Shown: piece after piece, positions 44,900 through 54,919 of the stretch | Position numbering within the stretch: position 1 is the first letter of the stretch | Layout of the letters: each line of letters begins with the position of its first letter | Assembly: GCA_028716365.1 (NCBI GenBank) | Contig: JAQUPZ010000008.1 | Coordinates: 1-64,000 of the forward strand | Source of the DNA: Kiritimatiellia bacterium | GTDB taxonomy: Bacteria > Verrucomicrobiota > Kiritimatiellia > UBA8416 > YA12-FULL-48-11 | Reading direction: 5' to 3' | Length of the DNA: 64,000 nucleotides | Notes under the pieces: generated by a model | Database searches by the model: none | What the model was told of the DNA's origin: nothing | The model's input: only the letters and a program-made list of their open reading frames with translations | Position numbers and translations under genes: made by a program

Positions 44900-45580
44900 T
44901 CATTTTGACTCAAAACATTTCTTCAAATACGGCCTGACTAATTCCACGCGTACTTTGTATCCCTCGGCGCTGTTATGAAGCTTGTCTTTGACAAAAAACT
45001 TTTCAACGGGCTTACCATCAGGACCAAGAAACACATCAAATGCATCAATGTAATCCATGTTAGCACTCTGTGTTATATACTGCCTGATAAGTTCATTTGT
45101 TTTCTTCTGTTTTTCAACCTGCGCCCATCTGGCGAGGCTTGGACCTATGGCCATGAATGCAATACGCACGTCCGGTAATTTCGCCCTGACTTTCTCCACG
45201 AACATTTTGAAGTCTTCGCAAACTTTCTCAGGCGTTTTACGCACATTCAAATCATTTGATCCAGAATACAATACGATCATTTTCGGCTTGTAAGGAATAA
45301 CAATACGATCAGCATAATAAACCGCATCGGCCATCTGTGACCCGCCAAACCCGCGGTTTATCACCTTGTATTCCGGGAAATCCTGCTGAAGCGTCTTCCA
45401 CAACTTGATGGTTGATGAACCAATGAAAAGAGCGGCTTCCAGGGGCGGAGGATTTGTCTTGTCGGCTTCTTCAAAAGCTAGAATGGTCTTCTCCCATTTC
45501 TCGCTCGGCGATTTTTCCGACGCATACAACGGAACTGTAATTGATACAGCTACAATACCTGCCAGAATATTTTGTTTCAT
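44900..45580 (-). CDS. Secreted SGNH/GDSL hydrolase
   Basis: 226 aa from ATG 45580, which has AAGGA nine bases upstream; an ATG two codons earlier (45586) is too close to it. Signal peptide ILAGIVAVSITVPLYAS. All four SGNH blocks are visible: LFIGSSTIKLW (Ser56, with GSS in place of GDS), NRGFGGSQ, YSGSNDL and DKLHNSAEGY. The type resembles platelet-activating-factor-acetylhydrolase-like and carbohydrate-deacetylating members. Last gene of the minus-strand GH78-sulfatase unit, 80 bp after the rhamnosidase stop. Confidence 0.88.
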   Translation of the reverse strand: MKQNILAGIVAVSITVPLYASEKSPSEKWEKTILAFEEADKTNPPPLEAALFIGSSTIKLWKTLQQDFPEYKVINRGFGGSQMADAVYYADRIVIPYKPKMIVLYSGSNDLNVRKTPEKVCEDFKMFVEKVRAKLPDVRIAFMAIGPSLARWAQVEKQKKTNELIRQYITQSANMDYIDAFDVFLGPDGKPVEKFFVKDKLHNSAEGYKVRVELVRPYLKKCFESK

Positions 45581-45619
45581 ATTCATATTTCCTTATACAT
45601 ATTTAAAATCACAACATAT

Positions 45620-45635
45620 CAGTTGCGGACAACTG
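45620..45635. repeat. Short hairpin between GH78 and SGNH genes
   Basis: CAGTTG (45620-45625) and CAACTG (45630-45635) are perfect arms with a 4-base loop in the intercistronic gap. There is no T-run, so it may stabilise or process mRNA rather than terminate. Confidence 0.4.
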
Positions 45636-45660
45636 CCTCCATAGAAAAACCCCACGAAAT

Positions 45661-48429
45661 TTATAACCGCGATGAAAAAACATATACTCCCGAATCAAGT
45701 TCATAAATCGCCCGGCCATTCTCATATTTCATAAACTTGATTCCGGGACTTTGTCCGACCAAAACCCCGCTTTCCTCAACCTGCTCAGCATCCTTTGCTG
45801 GAACATACGCCACCGCCGTTGTATTCGGTGGAATTACTATCTTCCATTCAAACCTGCCATCCGAACTTGTCCAGCCACTCCATATATGACCATACATTGA
45901 ATTATGCCATGCTTTTGCCGATTTAAGTTGCAGGAAACCGTGCGGTTCGAGTTGAACACGCTTAAAACCCGGCACGTCATCCATCGGCCGTATCCCTCCA
46001 AGCCCTTCATGAAACCACGCCGCAAATCCACTCTGTACCGGATGACTAAATAAACCATCAGGCACAGACTTACCATCTGAGGCATGGCCCGGCATACTGG
46101 CGTTTGTCATGACAGTGTATGCCATATCATCAAATCCATAATTACATAACATCGTGTAAAGGAACCGCGACCCGTGAATTCCTGTCCAGAAATGACCCTG
46201 ATGTTTGTCGACAACATCGCCTGCCAGGGCCCTGGCTATCTTTAATTCTTCTCCTTCCGGCACCAGCCCGAACCGCAATGCCAGCACGTTTGCCGTTCGA
46301 CTTCCATAGCTCATTGATTTTTGATCAAGAAATTTTCTGTTAAATGCATCCTTTGTTTTCTGTCCTTCTTCCCAGAATTTTCCCGCATCATCTGTCTTGT
46401 TCAAGATGCCGGCAAATCGTTCCATAATGACCAGTGTTCGATAGTGATAAGCAGTTGACGAAAGTCCGACAGGACACTCAATGCCGGTATTCTCGCCAGG
46501 TGGACACCAGTCACCATAACCCTGGTAAACAATATGATCTCTGGCCAGGCCCCCGACATAATCAACAAACTGTTTCATACGCTCGTAATATCTGGCAATT
46601 ATATCCGTGTCCTCGTAATACAGGTATAAATACCATGGGATCAGAACAACCGCAGCACTCCAGTCTGGCCTTGCTTCCTGGTAAAGCCTTCGGCCTACGG
46701 CAATATTACAGGGAGCGCCGGTAGTTATTTTCTGTTGTTTATTAGTTTCTCCCTCTCCCCCCAATATCGCTTCAATATCATCTATGAACTTGTTCCAGAA
46801 CTGGGCCATATCAAAATTGAAAATTGATGTTTCCACAACACTATGCACATCACCAAGCCACGCACTTTTTTCGCGGTGCGGACAGTCCGCCGGTATACTG
46901 TGAAGGCTGTCTTCTATCGTTCCGAGTGATGCCTGATAGATGCGGTTTAACTGTTCATCTGAACATGAAAAACCTCCACGGGACTCAAACGATGTCCGGA
47001 CATGAATTCCTTCCATGATATCCGTTGAAGGTTTACGAGCCAGCCCGCCGACTTCAACATAACGGAAACTGTGGTAGACAAATCGCGGTTCCCATGTTTC
47101 CCATCCACTGCCTTTACAGATGTATATGCAAGTCTGATCGACACCTGTAGCGTCAGTTCCAAGAGTTGAAACATCCAGCTCCTCGCCGTCCGGCGTCAGG
47201 CCCTCGGCAAAGCGAAGAGTTACCTGTGTACCAGGCGATTCATTGATTCTGATCTTCACCCAGCCGGCAATGTTCTGTTCAAAATCGAATATCCATTTCT
47301 CGTCATTTGCCGCGATAATCTGTCGGGGTTTTATCTTCTTTACCTGCTTGATGGGCGGAACTGTCTGCGCAGACAACCTTTCACAGGGTACTGTAACTTT
47401 GACTGCCCTCGGCCAGTTGAAGTCATCATAACCAGGAAAGTTCCAACGCGGGCGTTCACGACGCGCATCATAAGTTTCTCCGGCATAAACATTATCAAAC
47501 ACAACCGGACTTATATTGGCTTTCCATGACTCGTCGGTAACAATGGTCTTGCTGGTACCGTCATTATAATCTATCACAATCTTACAGATCACCGTCGGCG
47601 GTCCCCAGGCCAGCCCTTTGGCGGCAAATGCAACGTTCTGTCCGTAAAAACCGTTACCAAGCCAGACGCCAACCGCATTCTTCCCCGGATTAACATAAGC
47701 GGTCACGTCGTGGACGGCATAAAGTGCGCGCACATCATAAGTTGTCTGCCCCGGGTCAAGTACCTGTTTACCTATTCTATTTCCATTTATATAGAGTTCA
47801 TAATAACCCAAACCGCAGATATACGCCCTTGCACTGGAAATTTTAATGGTAGTCTCAAACTCCTTGCGAAACAGTGGCGACGGAAACGACGTTTCGCCCT
47901 GTGGTCCTTTCATGCTGGAAGTCTTCACGTAGCGCATACTGAACGATGACTGGCGATTATCACCAGCCAGACCAATCCATTCGGCAGGTAACCAGTCACT
48001 TTGATCAAGAAGTCCCATTTCAAATGTTGCCGGTTTCGACCACTCTGAAGGTTTCCCGTCCTTATCAAATACCTGGACTTTCCAGAAACACAGCTGACAC
48101 GACCGCAAGGGCTTTCCCTGGTAACGCACATGAATATTCTGCGACGATTCAATCTTACCGCTGTCCCACAAATCACCTTTCCCATTTCTCAACAGCAACT
48201 CGCTGGAAGCTGCCAGGATCCTGTACGCCGTCTGTTTCTGCCCCCTGCCTTCCAGCCTCGTTGTCCTCTCATCCATTCTCAGGACCCAGCTCAACCTTGG
48301 TGACTGCACATCTATGCCAACAGGAAACGAGAGATATTCGCACTTCAAGTCCTCAACAACCATGCCTGCCTGAGAAATTCCCAGCGACATAAAAACCCAC
48401 ACTGTCATCAACCTGAATATATTCTTCAT
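45661..48429 (-). CDS. Secreted GH78-type alpha-L-rhamnosidase
   Basis: 922 aa. Signal peptide (MTVWVFMSLGISQAG) from ATG 48429; 11 residues may precede it, and no ribosome site decides. The order is that of GH78: beta-sandwich Fn3-like start (LSFPVGIDVQSPRLSW), rhamnosidase N domain (AYICGLGYYELYINGNRIG), then the (alpha/alpha)6 barrel with AWLGDVHSVVETSIFNFD and GYGDWCPPGENTG near 635-645, where the general-acid glutamate lies, ending in the C-terminal beta domain (IIPPNTTAVAYVPAKD). It removes terminal alpha-L-rhamnose. Neighbouring sulfatase and two SGNH esterases fit a decorated rhamnose glycan such as ulvan-like or rhamnogalacturonan material. Confidence 0.92.
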   Translation of the reverse strand: MKNIFRLMTVWVFMSLGISQAGMVVEDLKCEYLSFPVGIDVQSPRLSWVLRMDERTTRLEGRGQKQTAYRILAASSELLLRNGKGDLWDSGKIESSQNIHVRYQGKPLRSCQLCFWKVQVFDKDGKPSEWSKPATFEMGLLDQSDWLPAEWIGLAGDNRQSSFSMRYVKTSSMKGPQGETSFPSPLFRKEFETTIKISSARAYICGLGYYELYINGNRIGKQVLDPGQTTYDVRALYAVHDVTAYVNPGKNAVGVWLGNGFYGQNVAFAAKGLAWGPPTVICKIVIDYNDGTSKTIVTDESWKANISPVVFDNVYAGETYDARRERPRWNFPGYDDFNWPRAVKVTVPCERLSAQTVPPIKQVKKIKPRQIIAANDEKWIFDFEQNIAGWVKIRINESPGTQVTLRFAEGLTPDGEELDVSTLGTDATGVDQTCIYICKGSGWETWEPRFVYHSFRYVEVGGLARKPSTDIMEGIHVRTSFESRGGFSCSDEQLNRIYQASLGTIEDSLHSIPADCPHREKSAWLGDVHSVVETSIFNFDMAQFWNKFIDDIEAILGGEGETNKQQKITTGAPCNIAVGRRLYQEARPDWSAAVVLIPWYLYLYYEDTDIIARYYERMKQFVDYVGGLARDHIVYQGYGDWCPPGENTGIECPVGLSSTAYHYRTLVIMERFAGILNKTDDAGKFWEEGQKTKDAFNRKFLDQKSMSYGSRTANVLALRFGLVPEGEELKIARALAGDVVDKHQGHFWTGIHGSRFLYTMLCNYGFDDMAYTVMTNASMPGHASDGKSVPDGLFSHPVQSGFAAWFHEGLGGIRPMDDVPGFKRVQLEPHGFLQLKSAKAWHNSMYGHIWSGWTSSDGRFEWKIVIPPNTTAVAYVPAKDAEQVEESGVLVGQSPGIKFMKYENGRAIYELDSGVYVFSSRL

Positions 48430-48492
48430 AATAACGAGCCGTAATTCGTTACCGCCGATCAAACCTGCCTGACATGTTTTAAAAGCACGATC

Positions 48493-49926
48493 CTATTTTG
48501 TTTTATTCTTCCCGGCTTTCTTTTTATTTCCAGGATTCTTTGCAGAAGCTGTCGGATCATAATCAGGATTCGGGGTTGGCATCTGCGCGCCGACAGATTT
48601 GCGCCAATCATCGAGTTTCCTGCGTAGTTCTGCCGCTTTTTCGGGCATCTTTGCAGCAAGGTCGGTCGTCTCGCTCAAATCATTTTTCAAGTCGTACAAT
48701 TCAAGTTTACCATCTTCGTAGTATTCTATCAGTTTAAAGTCACCACAGCGTATCGCACCACTGGGATTCGTGAGGTGATAATGCGGATAATGCCAGTAGA
48801 GCGCATCGCGTGAGATTTCACCATTCTGTTTCAAAAGCGGAACAATACTCAATCCATCCGGCGTTTTGGCAGCCTCTCCTGAAACTCCCGCCATTTCCAT
48901 TATGGTAGAAAAGAAGTCCGTGCTTATCACCGGCACACTGCACCTACTGCCTGGCTTTACCACTTCGGGCCACTTGACAATCCAGGGTTCACGCACACCA
49001 CCCTCGTAAAGCGTCCCCTTCCCGGCGCGTAACGGAGCATTTGAAGTAACCGTCTCCAGCCCGCCGTTGTCCGACATGAAAAACACGATCGTGTTGTCCG
49101 CAATTCCGAGTTCATCGAGCTTTCTCATGATTTTACCGACATTCTCATCAACACTCTGCACCATGGCTGCATAAGTGGCACCATTTTGACCCTTGGCAGG
49201 AAGATTTTTACCAAGATATTTTTCTGTAAGATCCTTCTTTGCCTGTAATGGTGTATGTACTGCATAATTCGGGAAATACAGGAAGAACGGCTTGTCCTTG
49301 TTGTTCTCCAGAAATTTTAACGCCTCGTCACCAAGGCGGTCAGTCAGATATTCCCCATGCGGCCCATCCTTCAGATTTAACTTGTACGGAACAAAATAAC
49401 TTGGCGGATGACCATGATTGTCACCGGCTACATTCACATCGAATCCCTGTTTCTCAGGCTCGTATCCTTCCCCCAGATGCCACTTACCTATTGAAGCCGT
49501 TACATATCCCGCCTTCTTGAGAGCATCTGCTATTGTTATTTCTTCAAGCGGCAGATACTTTGTCCAATCAGGAATCTTCAGCTTGGCCTTCGGCTTTACA
49601 TGCCCGGCAATCCAGTCGGTAAGATGAAGCCGGGCAGGATATTTTCCCGTCATTATACTCGCACGCGTCGGTGAGCAGACAGGACAGGCCGCGTAACCAT
49701 CAGTAAAAAGCATGCCCTGGCTGGCAAGCTTGTCGATATTCGGCGTCTCATGAATTTTACTGCCGTAGCATCCGACATCACGTTGACCCATGTCATCTAT
49801 CAGAATAAAAATAATATTTGGTTTTCGTTTTTCTTCTGCCGCTTTCAGCCTCATCCCCGGCAATGTCATCGCTGAAATCCCCAATCCGGCAATCTTTAAA
49901 AAATCCCTGCGCGAATATGAATTCAT
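48493..49926 (-). CDS. Tat-exported formylglycine sulfatase
   Basis: 477 aa. The ATG at 49926 is fixed by AAGGAGGATCAC. Tat signal SRRDFLKIAG. Metal DD at 44-45 (LIDDMG), formylglycine motif CSPTRASIMTG from Cys84 and FFMSDNGG later. The C-terminus ends in a Lys-rich tail (GNKKKAGKNKTK), unusual for the family. It lies 63 bp before GH78 on the same strand, so the two probably act on one sulfated rhamnose-containing glycan. It is the third sulfatase of the window and not a close copy of the other two. Confidence 0.94.
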   Translation of the reverse strand: MNSYSRRDFLKIAGLGISAMTLPGMRLKAAEEKRKPNIIFILIDDMGQRDVGCYGSKIHETPNIDKLASQGMLFTDGYAACPVCSPTRASIMTGKYPARLHLTDWIAGHVKPKAKLKIPDWTKYLPLEEITIADALKKAGYVTASIGKWHLGEGYEPEKQGFDVNVAGDNHGHPPSYFVPYKLNLKDGPHGEYLTDRLGDEALKFLENNKDKPFFLYFPNYAVHTPLQAKKDLTEKYLGKNLPAKGQNGATYAAMVQSVDENVGKIMRKLDELGIADNTIVFFMSDNGGLETVTSNAPLRAGKGTLYEGGVREPWIVKWPEVVKPGSRCSVPVISTDFFSTIMEMAGVSGEAAKTPDGLSIVPLLKQNGEISRDALYWHYPHYHLTNPSGAIRCGDFKLIEYYEDGKLELYDLKNDLSETTDLAAKMPEKAAELRRKLDDWRKSVGAQMPTPNPDYDPTASAKNPGNKKKAGKNKTK

Positions 49927-49970
49927 GTGATCCTCCTTCAAAAATTATACCAAAAAAATACCTTATTCGT

Positions 49971-50044
49971 CCCGAAACTTCGGGGCGATGCCACGTCGGC
50001 TTTTATGGCCAAGTGGTCACTTATCCCGCAGAGGAATGACGTGG
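49971..50044. repeat. Palindromic element upstream of the sulfatase gene
   Basis: A small hairpin CCCGAA-AC-TTCGGG (49971-49984) sits beside a longer pair, CCACGTC (49991-49997) and GACGTGG (50038-50044), with 40 bases between. It fills most of the gap between the SGNH and sulfatase genes and could be a dispersed REP-type element or an operator. Confidence 0.5.
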
Positions 50045-50084
50045 TAAACATTTTTACATGTTGAATTGAAATGTATTATTTTGA

Positions 50085-50942
50085 TCAAAAGAAAGACATT
50101 AATATTCTGCCGAGGATTTGTTCGCCATATTCGTTGGCATGTACAACATCGCGGTAAAAAATATGGGGATGCTTTTTTGACGCACGGATGTACTGGGCCC
50201 AGGATGTGGTCATGTCAAGATAGGCACATTTCTCCTCAAGAGCAAGAGCCTGCAGTTTCTTACCCCATTCACCAGTACCCGAATGCGGGGCTTTTGCCAG
50301 TGCAACCTCGTCGCGCGGGTCGGTCGTACCGAACGTGCCACTTGCCAGCAGAATCTCAACTTCCGGCAGGGCCGATCGAAGCTGTTTTATCACTTCCCGT
50401 ATACTTTCAACATCTTTCTGGCTGATCCCGCCGATGAAAACCAGATCCGGTTTCAACGGGACAACATTCTTGTCGATCCTTCCTTCTTCCCTGTAGTGTT
50501 GACATCCTCCACCCCCGCGAACGTAAACTGTCCCGCGAATTTTCGCCTTGGGATAAGCCTCCTGTAACTTGGCAAGCCACGCGGATCGCATGGTATCATT
50601 CACAATACTGTCACCCAATCCCAGCACATGCAGGTCACCACCTCCGGTTAAAATCTTTTTTGTTTTTGAAAGATTGGTCCAATCGTTTTTTGGGGGCGTG
50701 AATTCACCACAAGGCATTTCCGCCAGGATTTTATTAACCTGTTCAAGTGATCTCTGCGGTGTACCAAACAGGAAGTAATCTTTCTCAGGAGTATTTCCCT
50801 TTGTTGATACATCCGGCGGATATTTTGCCGGCAGACATCCCTTCTCTGGAAACTTCACAGGTGAGTCATTGGTCATACTGGCCTGGACAGATGTCCACAT
50901 TAAACCGGCGGAAAGAAACAGAATTAATATGATTGTGCGCAT
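50085..50942 (-). CDS. Secreted SGNH/GDSL hydrolase with N-terminal extension
   Basis: 285 aa. The ATG at 50942 follows AGGAGGAG. Signal peptide (MRTIILILFLSAGLMWTSVQA), then about 80 residues before the core that are not part of the SGNH fold (PPDVSTKGNTPEKDYFLFGTPQRSLEQVNK). Core motifs: HVLGLGDSIVND with Ser112, YVRGGGGCQHY, LVFIGGISQKDV and DVVHANEYG with the Asp/His pair. First gene of the minus-strand unit leading to sulfatase and GH78. Glycan esterase activity is inferred. Confidence 0.85.
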   Translation of the reverse strand: MRTIILILFLSAGLMWTSVQASMTNDSPVKFPEKGCLPAKYPPDVSTKGNTPEKDYFLFGTPQRSLEQVNKILAEMPCGEFTPPKNDWTNLSKTKKILTGGGDLHVLGLGDSIVNDTMRSAWLAKLQEAYPKAKIRGTVYVRGGGGCQHYREEGRIDKNVVPLKPDLVFIGGISQKDVESIREVIKQLRSALPEVEILLASGTFGTTDPRDEVALAKAPHSGTGEWGKKLQALALEEKCAYLDMTTSWAQYIRASKKHPHIFYRDVVHANEYGEQILGRILMSFF

Positions 50943-51091
50943 GATTTTCTACTCCTCCTGATTGGTAAACAAGAAATTCTTACTCCGTCAGACCCGCGAT
51001 GTCAAACCAAGCAGAAAGGAGAGTACAACAAGACAATTTTCCAGAAGGAATTACTGGTGACAAGCAGCGAACGATTTGGCAACCTCATCGC

Positions 51092-54000
51092 ATGCCCAAA
51101 TCAAAAACAATTTACGGGCTGTTTCTGGTGTTGCTGTACGCCCTGCCCGCTTTTGCTTTCAATGGCGAGAAAATCACCGAAGGACCGCTGACCCTGGCGA
51201 TCAGTCCCATATCTGACGTGACCAATCGCGAAGAGACAATAACGGCCACAGTGACGCTCAGTAATTCCAATGCTTCGGTACTGCCTGTCCATCTGGAACT
51301 GAAAGGCCTGGTTGATGGAAGTCATGTCACAGGACAAAATACAAAAAATCTTAATGTGCCTGCCAATAACAAAGCAGAAGTGCAGTTTCAATTTGTCATG
51401 GGACAAAACACTTATTCCGCACATTATCCGGCGCATGTGTATGCCGAGTTTCAGACCAGCAATATTCCCGTGACAGCACATGCCGTCCAAATCTTTCAAT
51501 GCGATTTTCCGGAAACACCAGGGGTAGATTCCAAAACATTTTCAACTGTAACAGTACCAGCCATCGGAGCACTGACTCTTTATTCTGTAAAAACCCAGCG
51601 AGTCACCTGGAAATATTTTGACAAACCTGAAGTTCATATGCCTATCGGGTGGCAGGGAAGTGATACACAATCCGGCGCAAACTTTGGCAAGAGTTCCACT
51701 GCTCGCGGAGAAACCAAACCTGCGTTTACCATGCATCCACCTTATCGCGGAGGAGTTGGTACTGTCTTTGCAGATTACAGGCTGCAGTTACCCAAAACCA
51801 CACCGCTCAAACTGATTTTCTTCAATGCCATCAGGGACAATTCAGCCAAAGAACCGAAAAGCGATGGCGTTACTTTCCGGGTCTGGGCAAATGACCAGGT
51901 GCTTTATGAAAAACATACAGATTCCAAGGTCTGGGTTCCGGGTGAAGCAGATCTCAATAAGTTTTCCGGACAGGAAATCCTCCTGCGCCTGGAAAGTCAT
52001 CCCGGACCGAAAAAAAACACGGTGTGCGATTCCTGTTTCTGGGGTGAACCAACCATACTTGCCGGTCAGCCTCCCAAAGTACTCTTGGCCACAGAACGAC
52101 AGCAACTGATCGAAACTGCAAGACAAACAGTCCTTAAAGGTAAGGCTTCCTCTCCCTCTTCACGATTGTTCAAATTAAAAGGCGGAGCAAAAGCGGCACT
52201 CGTACTCGGGCAAAACGGTCTCATGGATGGAGCTCTTGCCTTTGGTGCTGATGGCAAGGCTGTTGTCTACGATGGACTCAATGTCTCGCTTTTTGAACAT
52301 CGTGTCGGAGCCTGGCCATCAGGTGTAATCGTCGAAAATGTTCGTTTGCAGGAAACTTCCGGTAAACTCCGCATCGTTCATCAACTGGTCATGGAGAACA
52401 AAAAATTCGAGCTGGTAGCGGAGGTTTGGACCCAGGATACAGGGTTGCGGCTCAAGATCAGTGTGCCGGAACGTATCACCGACATTTCGCTGAACCGCGC
52501 CGACCTCAAGGCACAACGTGTTTATTACGGACATGGTTATGCCATCGTTGATCCGGGTGCTTTCCGTGCCTCTGGCGGCGGTCACAACATGGCCACCAGT
52601 CATGTTGGAATGGATTTTGAGAACGGGCTTTCACTGCTTATGGCCTGCGATACTCCACCCGACAGTTTCAATGTGGATCCTGCAACATGTCATTATTCCC
52701 TGCATACGCATCCGGATACCATGCTTACATTTGTTCCGGGTACGAAAGGCATATTTGACTGCGCAATCAAATACAGGCCCCTTTATGACAAACAGGCATC
52801 AGGAGGAGTTGCAGTAAAAGCCGGCCGGTTTGTGCTTGATTATTGGGGCGGGAAATATGCTGACGACACCATCCTTGTCAAAGAACTCTGGCAATATGGC
52901 GTTACAAACACTTTGCTCCTCATGCATGCCTGGCAGCGGTGGGGATATGATTACCGGTTGCCGGACATTTATCCACCCATGCCATCACTGGGCACGCTGG
53001 AAGATATGCAGGGACTGAGCCGGTTCTGCAATGAACACGGGATCCGATGGGGATTGCACGACAATTATATTGATATATATCCAGATGCTACTGACTTCAG
53101 TTATGATCACGTCACTTTCACCGACAAGGGCCGTCCCCGCCGTGCCTGGCTTAATGAAGGACGCGACGCCCAGAGTTACCAGTTCCGTCCTGACCATATT
53201 ATGCCATTCGTCAAAAGAAACCTGGCACTCATCAAGCCAAACCTGCAACCCACCGCTAATTTCGTGGATGTATTTACCTCCGCCAATAGTTTTGATTTTT
53301 ATGACAGGGAGGGAAAATTTCATTCACGGCTGGAAACGCGTAAATACTGGGGTGAATGTTTTTCAACCATCCGCGACACACTGGGAAACAATGCACCCAC
53401 CACGTCCGAAGCCGGCAGTGATCATTTGATTGGTTATCTTGATGGCGCCGATTGCCAGTTCCTCGAACTGAGCTCCAGGTCGAGACGATTCCATAACATG
53501 CTGACCTGCCAGGACTGGGAACGGGTACCGTGGTTTGACGCGGTGAATCATACCCGCTTCAGTCTGCACGGCGTCGGTTACTCCGGACGTTACCAGGGCG
53601 ACCGTTCCCGTTTTCAGCACGGGATTGAAAGCGATGATTACTTAAGCGCAGAAATCCTGACCGGTCATGCACTGATGGTAGACCTGCCAAGCGGATTATC
53701 CGGTGCAGTACGCAAATACTGGCTGGCCCAGGAATTCATTGAAAGCATCGCTTTTGACGAAATCAGCGGCACGAAATTTGCAGATGGAAATGTTCATCAC
53801 CTGATCGTGCGGTGGAAATCAGGCACAGTGGTGTATGTGAACCGTGGACAAGGCGACTGGATTATTGCAGGGCATACTTTGCCGCAGTACGGTTATTACG
53901 CCAGAAACGGAGTAGTAGAATCAACCATTGAACGTATTAACGGCGGTGTAGTGGAGTGGTCACATGGTCATAATGGAACTTATGTTAACGGGCGCGGATT

Positions 54001-54796
54001 CCACCAGGACCCGCCTCTCGATATTTGTCCAAGTGCGGAAAAAATTGAGTATCTTGGTGAACGCAGTTTCAAACTTTTCGCGAACTGGGAAATTCGTGAA
54101 CCTTTATCCAAGAACCTAAATGTGTCCTACAGTTTCACTCGTCCGCGACCAGGCCGGTACACAGAATATACTTTTTCAGGCGGTGGCAAACCGGCAAAAG
54201 TAACTTCTCAATGGCAGGGACATGTCACTACTGGTGATTCCTGGAAGATAAATATTCCTCCGGACTTTCCTGTCGGAACGTACGAAATCAGTGTCGGGCT
54301 GTATGAACCTGGCAAAGGCCGATCGGGACGATATCGCATGCTTGGTGATGAGGATTCAGAAAAACGATACCGGATCGGCAATCTAATCGTGGAAGGTAAC
54401 AATACAAACATTACCGGTATCAGCCTGGAAAAACTCCCATCGGTCAATACAGACCTGGCACTGAATGAATACAACAAAACAAAGACAGATTTCGGAACTG
54501 TAAGTACAAAAGGCGCATTTCGTTATCAGATCATGAACCGTAAATTATTACTCACCCCACTCCCGCATACAGAGGCTTTCCAGATAAATCTACAGTTGGA
54601 GAAAATCCTCGGACGACCGGCAAGAATCGACAGCGTGGAAGCGGTGGATCCCGAAGGCAGGAATCTGCGGCAAGTGGATTTCAAACTGGATGGGAAAGTT
54701 CTGGTCTTTACAACAGCAAAAGAAGAATTTGCGTACCGGATTAATTTCCAATACTTTTCTTTTATTCAACGCCTCTTGAACAAACTATCATTCTGA
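51092..54796 (+). CDS. Giant secreted glycosidase, GH129/GH101-like (DUF5696-type) architecture
   Basis: 1234 aa from ATG 51092, which opens a signal peptide (TIYGLFLVLLYALPAFAFNG). The frame is open to 50999; neither start has a good ribosome site. Order: Ig-like N-terminus (TITATVTLSNSNASVLPVHLEL), beta-sandwich CBM-like part (VFADYRLQLPKTTPLKLIFF), a galactose-mutarotase-like beta domain, then a TIM barrel (WGLHDNYIDIYPD). Candidate catalytic acids are Asp in NFVDVFTSAN (about 724) and Glu in TTSEAGSDHLIGYLDGAD (about 772), spaced as in GH129 alpha-N-acetylgalactosaminidases. Ig and beta domains close the protein. The family call is tentative; a mucin-type or algal alpha-linked substrate is possible. 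Confidence 0.6.
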   Translation: MPKSKTIYGLFLVLLYALPAFAFNGEKITEGPLTLAISPISDVTNREETITATVTLSNSNASVLPVHLELKGLVDGSHVTGQNTKNLNVPANNKAEVQFQFVMGQNTYSAHYPAHVYAEFQTSNIPVTAHAVQIFQCDFPETPGVDSKTFSTVTVPAIGALTLYSVKTQRVTWKYFDKPEVHMPIGWQGSDTQSGANFGKSSTARGETKPAFTMHPPYRGGVGTVFADYRLQLPKTTPLKLIFFNAIRDNSAKEPKSDGVTFRVWANDQVLYEKHTDSKVWVPGEADLNKFSGQEILLRLESHPGPKKNTVCDSCFWGEPTILAGQPPKVLLATERQQLIETARQTVLKGKASSPSSRLFKLKGGAKAALVLGQNGLMDGALAFGADGKAVVYDGLNVSLFEHRVGAWPSGVIVENVRLQETSGKLRIVHQLVMENKKFELVAEVWTQDTGLRLKISVPERITDISLNRADLKAQRVYYGHGYAIVDPGAFRASGGGHNMATSHVGMDFENGLSLLMACDTPPDSFNVDPATCHYSLHTHPDTMLTFVPGTKGIFDCAIKYRPLYDKQASGGVAVKAGRFVLDYWGGKYADDTILVKELWQYGVTNTLLLMHAWQRWGYDYRLPDIYPPMPSLGTLEDMQGLSRFCNEHGIRWGLHDNYIDIYPDATDFSYDHVTFTDKGRPRRAWLNEGRDAQSYQFRPDHIMPFVKRNLALIKPNLQPTANFVDVFTSANSFDFYDREGKFHSRLETRKYWGECFSTIRDTLGNNAPTTSEAGSDHLIGYLDGADCQFLELSSRSRRFHNMLTCQDWERVPWFDAVNHTRFSLHGVGYSGRYQGDRSRFQHGIESDDYLSAEILTGHALMVDLPSGLSGAVRKYWLAQEFIESIAFDEISGTKFADGNVHHLIVRWKSGTVVYVNRGQGDWIIAGHTLPQYGYYARNGVVESTIERINGGVVEWSHGHNGTYVNGRGFHQDPPLDICPSAEKIEYLGERSFKLFANWEIREPLSKNLNVSYSFTRPRPGRYTEYTFSGGGKPAKVTSQWQGHVTTGDSWKINIPPDFPVGTYEISVGLYEPGKGRSGRYRMLGDEDSEKRYRIGNLIVEGNNTNITGISLEKLPSVNTDLALNEYNKTKTDFGTVSTKGAFRYQIMNRKLLLTPLPHTEAFQINLQLEKILGRPARIDSVEAVDPEGRNLRQVDFKLDGKVLVFTTAKEEFAYRINFQYFSFIQRLLNKLSF

Positions 54797-54819
54797 AAGA
54801 GATCCAAATTCATCCCACG

Positions 54820-54837
54820 GACTCCAAGCCCGGAGTC
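54820..54837. repeat. Small hairpin after the giant glycosidase gene
   Basis: GACTCC (54820-54825) and GGAGTC (54832-54837) are perfect arms with a 6-base loop in the 123-bp gap. No T-run follows, so a terminator is doubtful. Confidence 0.4.
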
Positions 54838-54919
54838 TCCTGCGAAGACGGATGAAGAGGGTATGACGGGGTCAAATCGATGGTTGGTACGTGTTGACTT
54901 ATAAGTTAGAATGCAGGTC

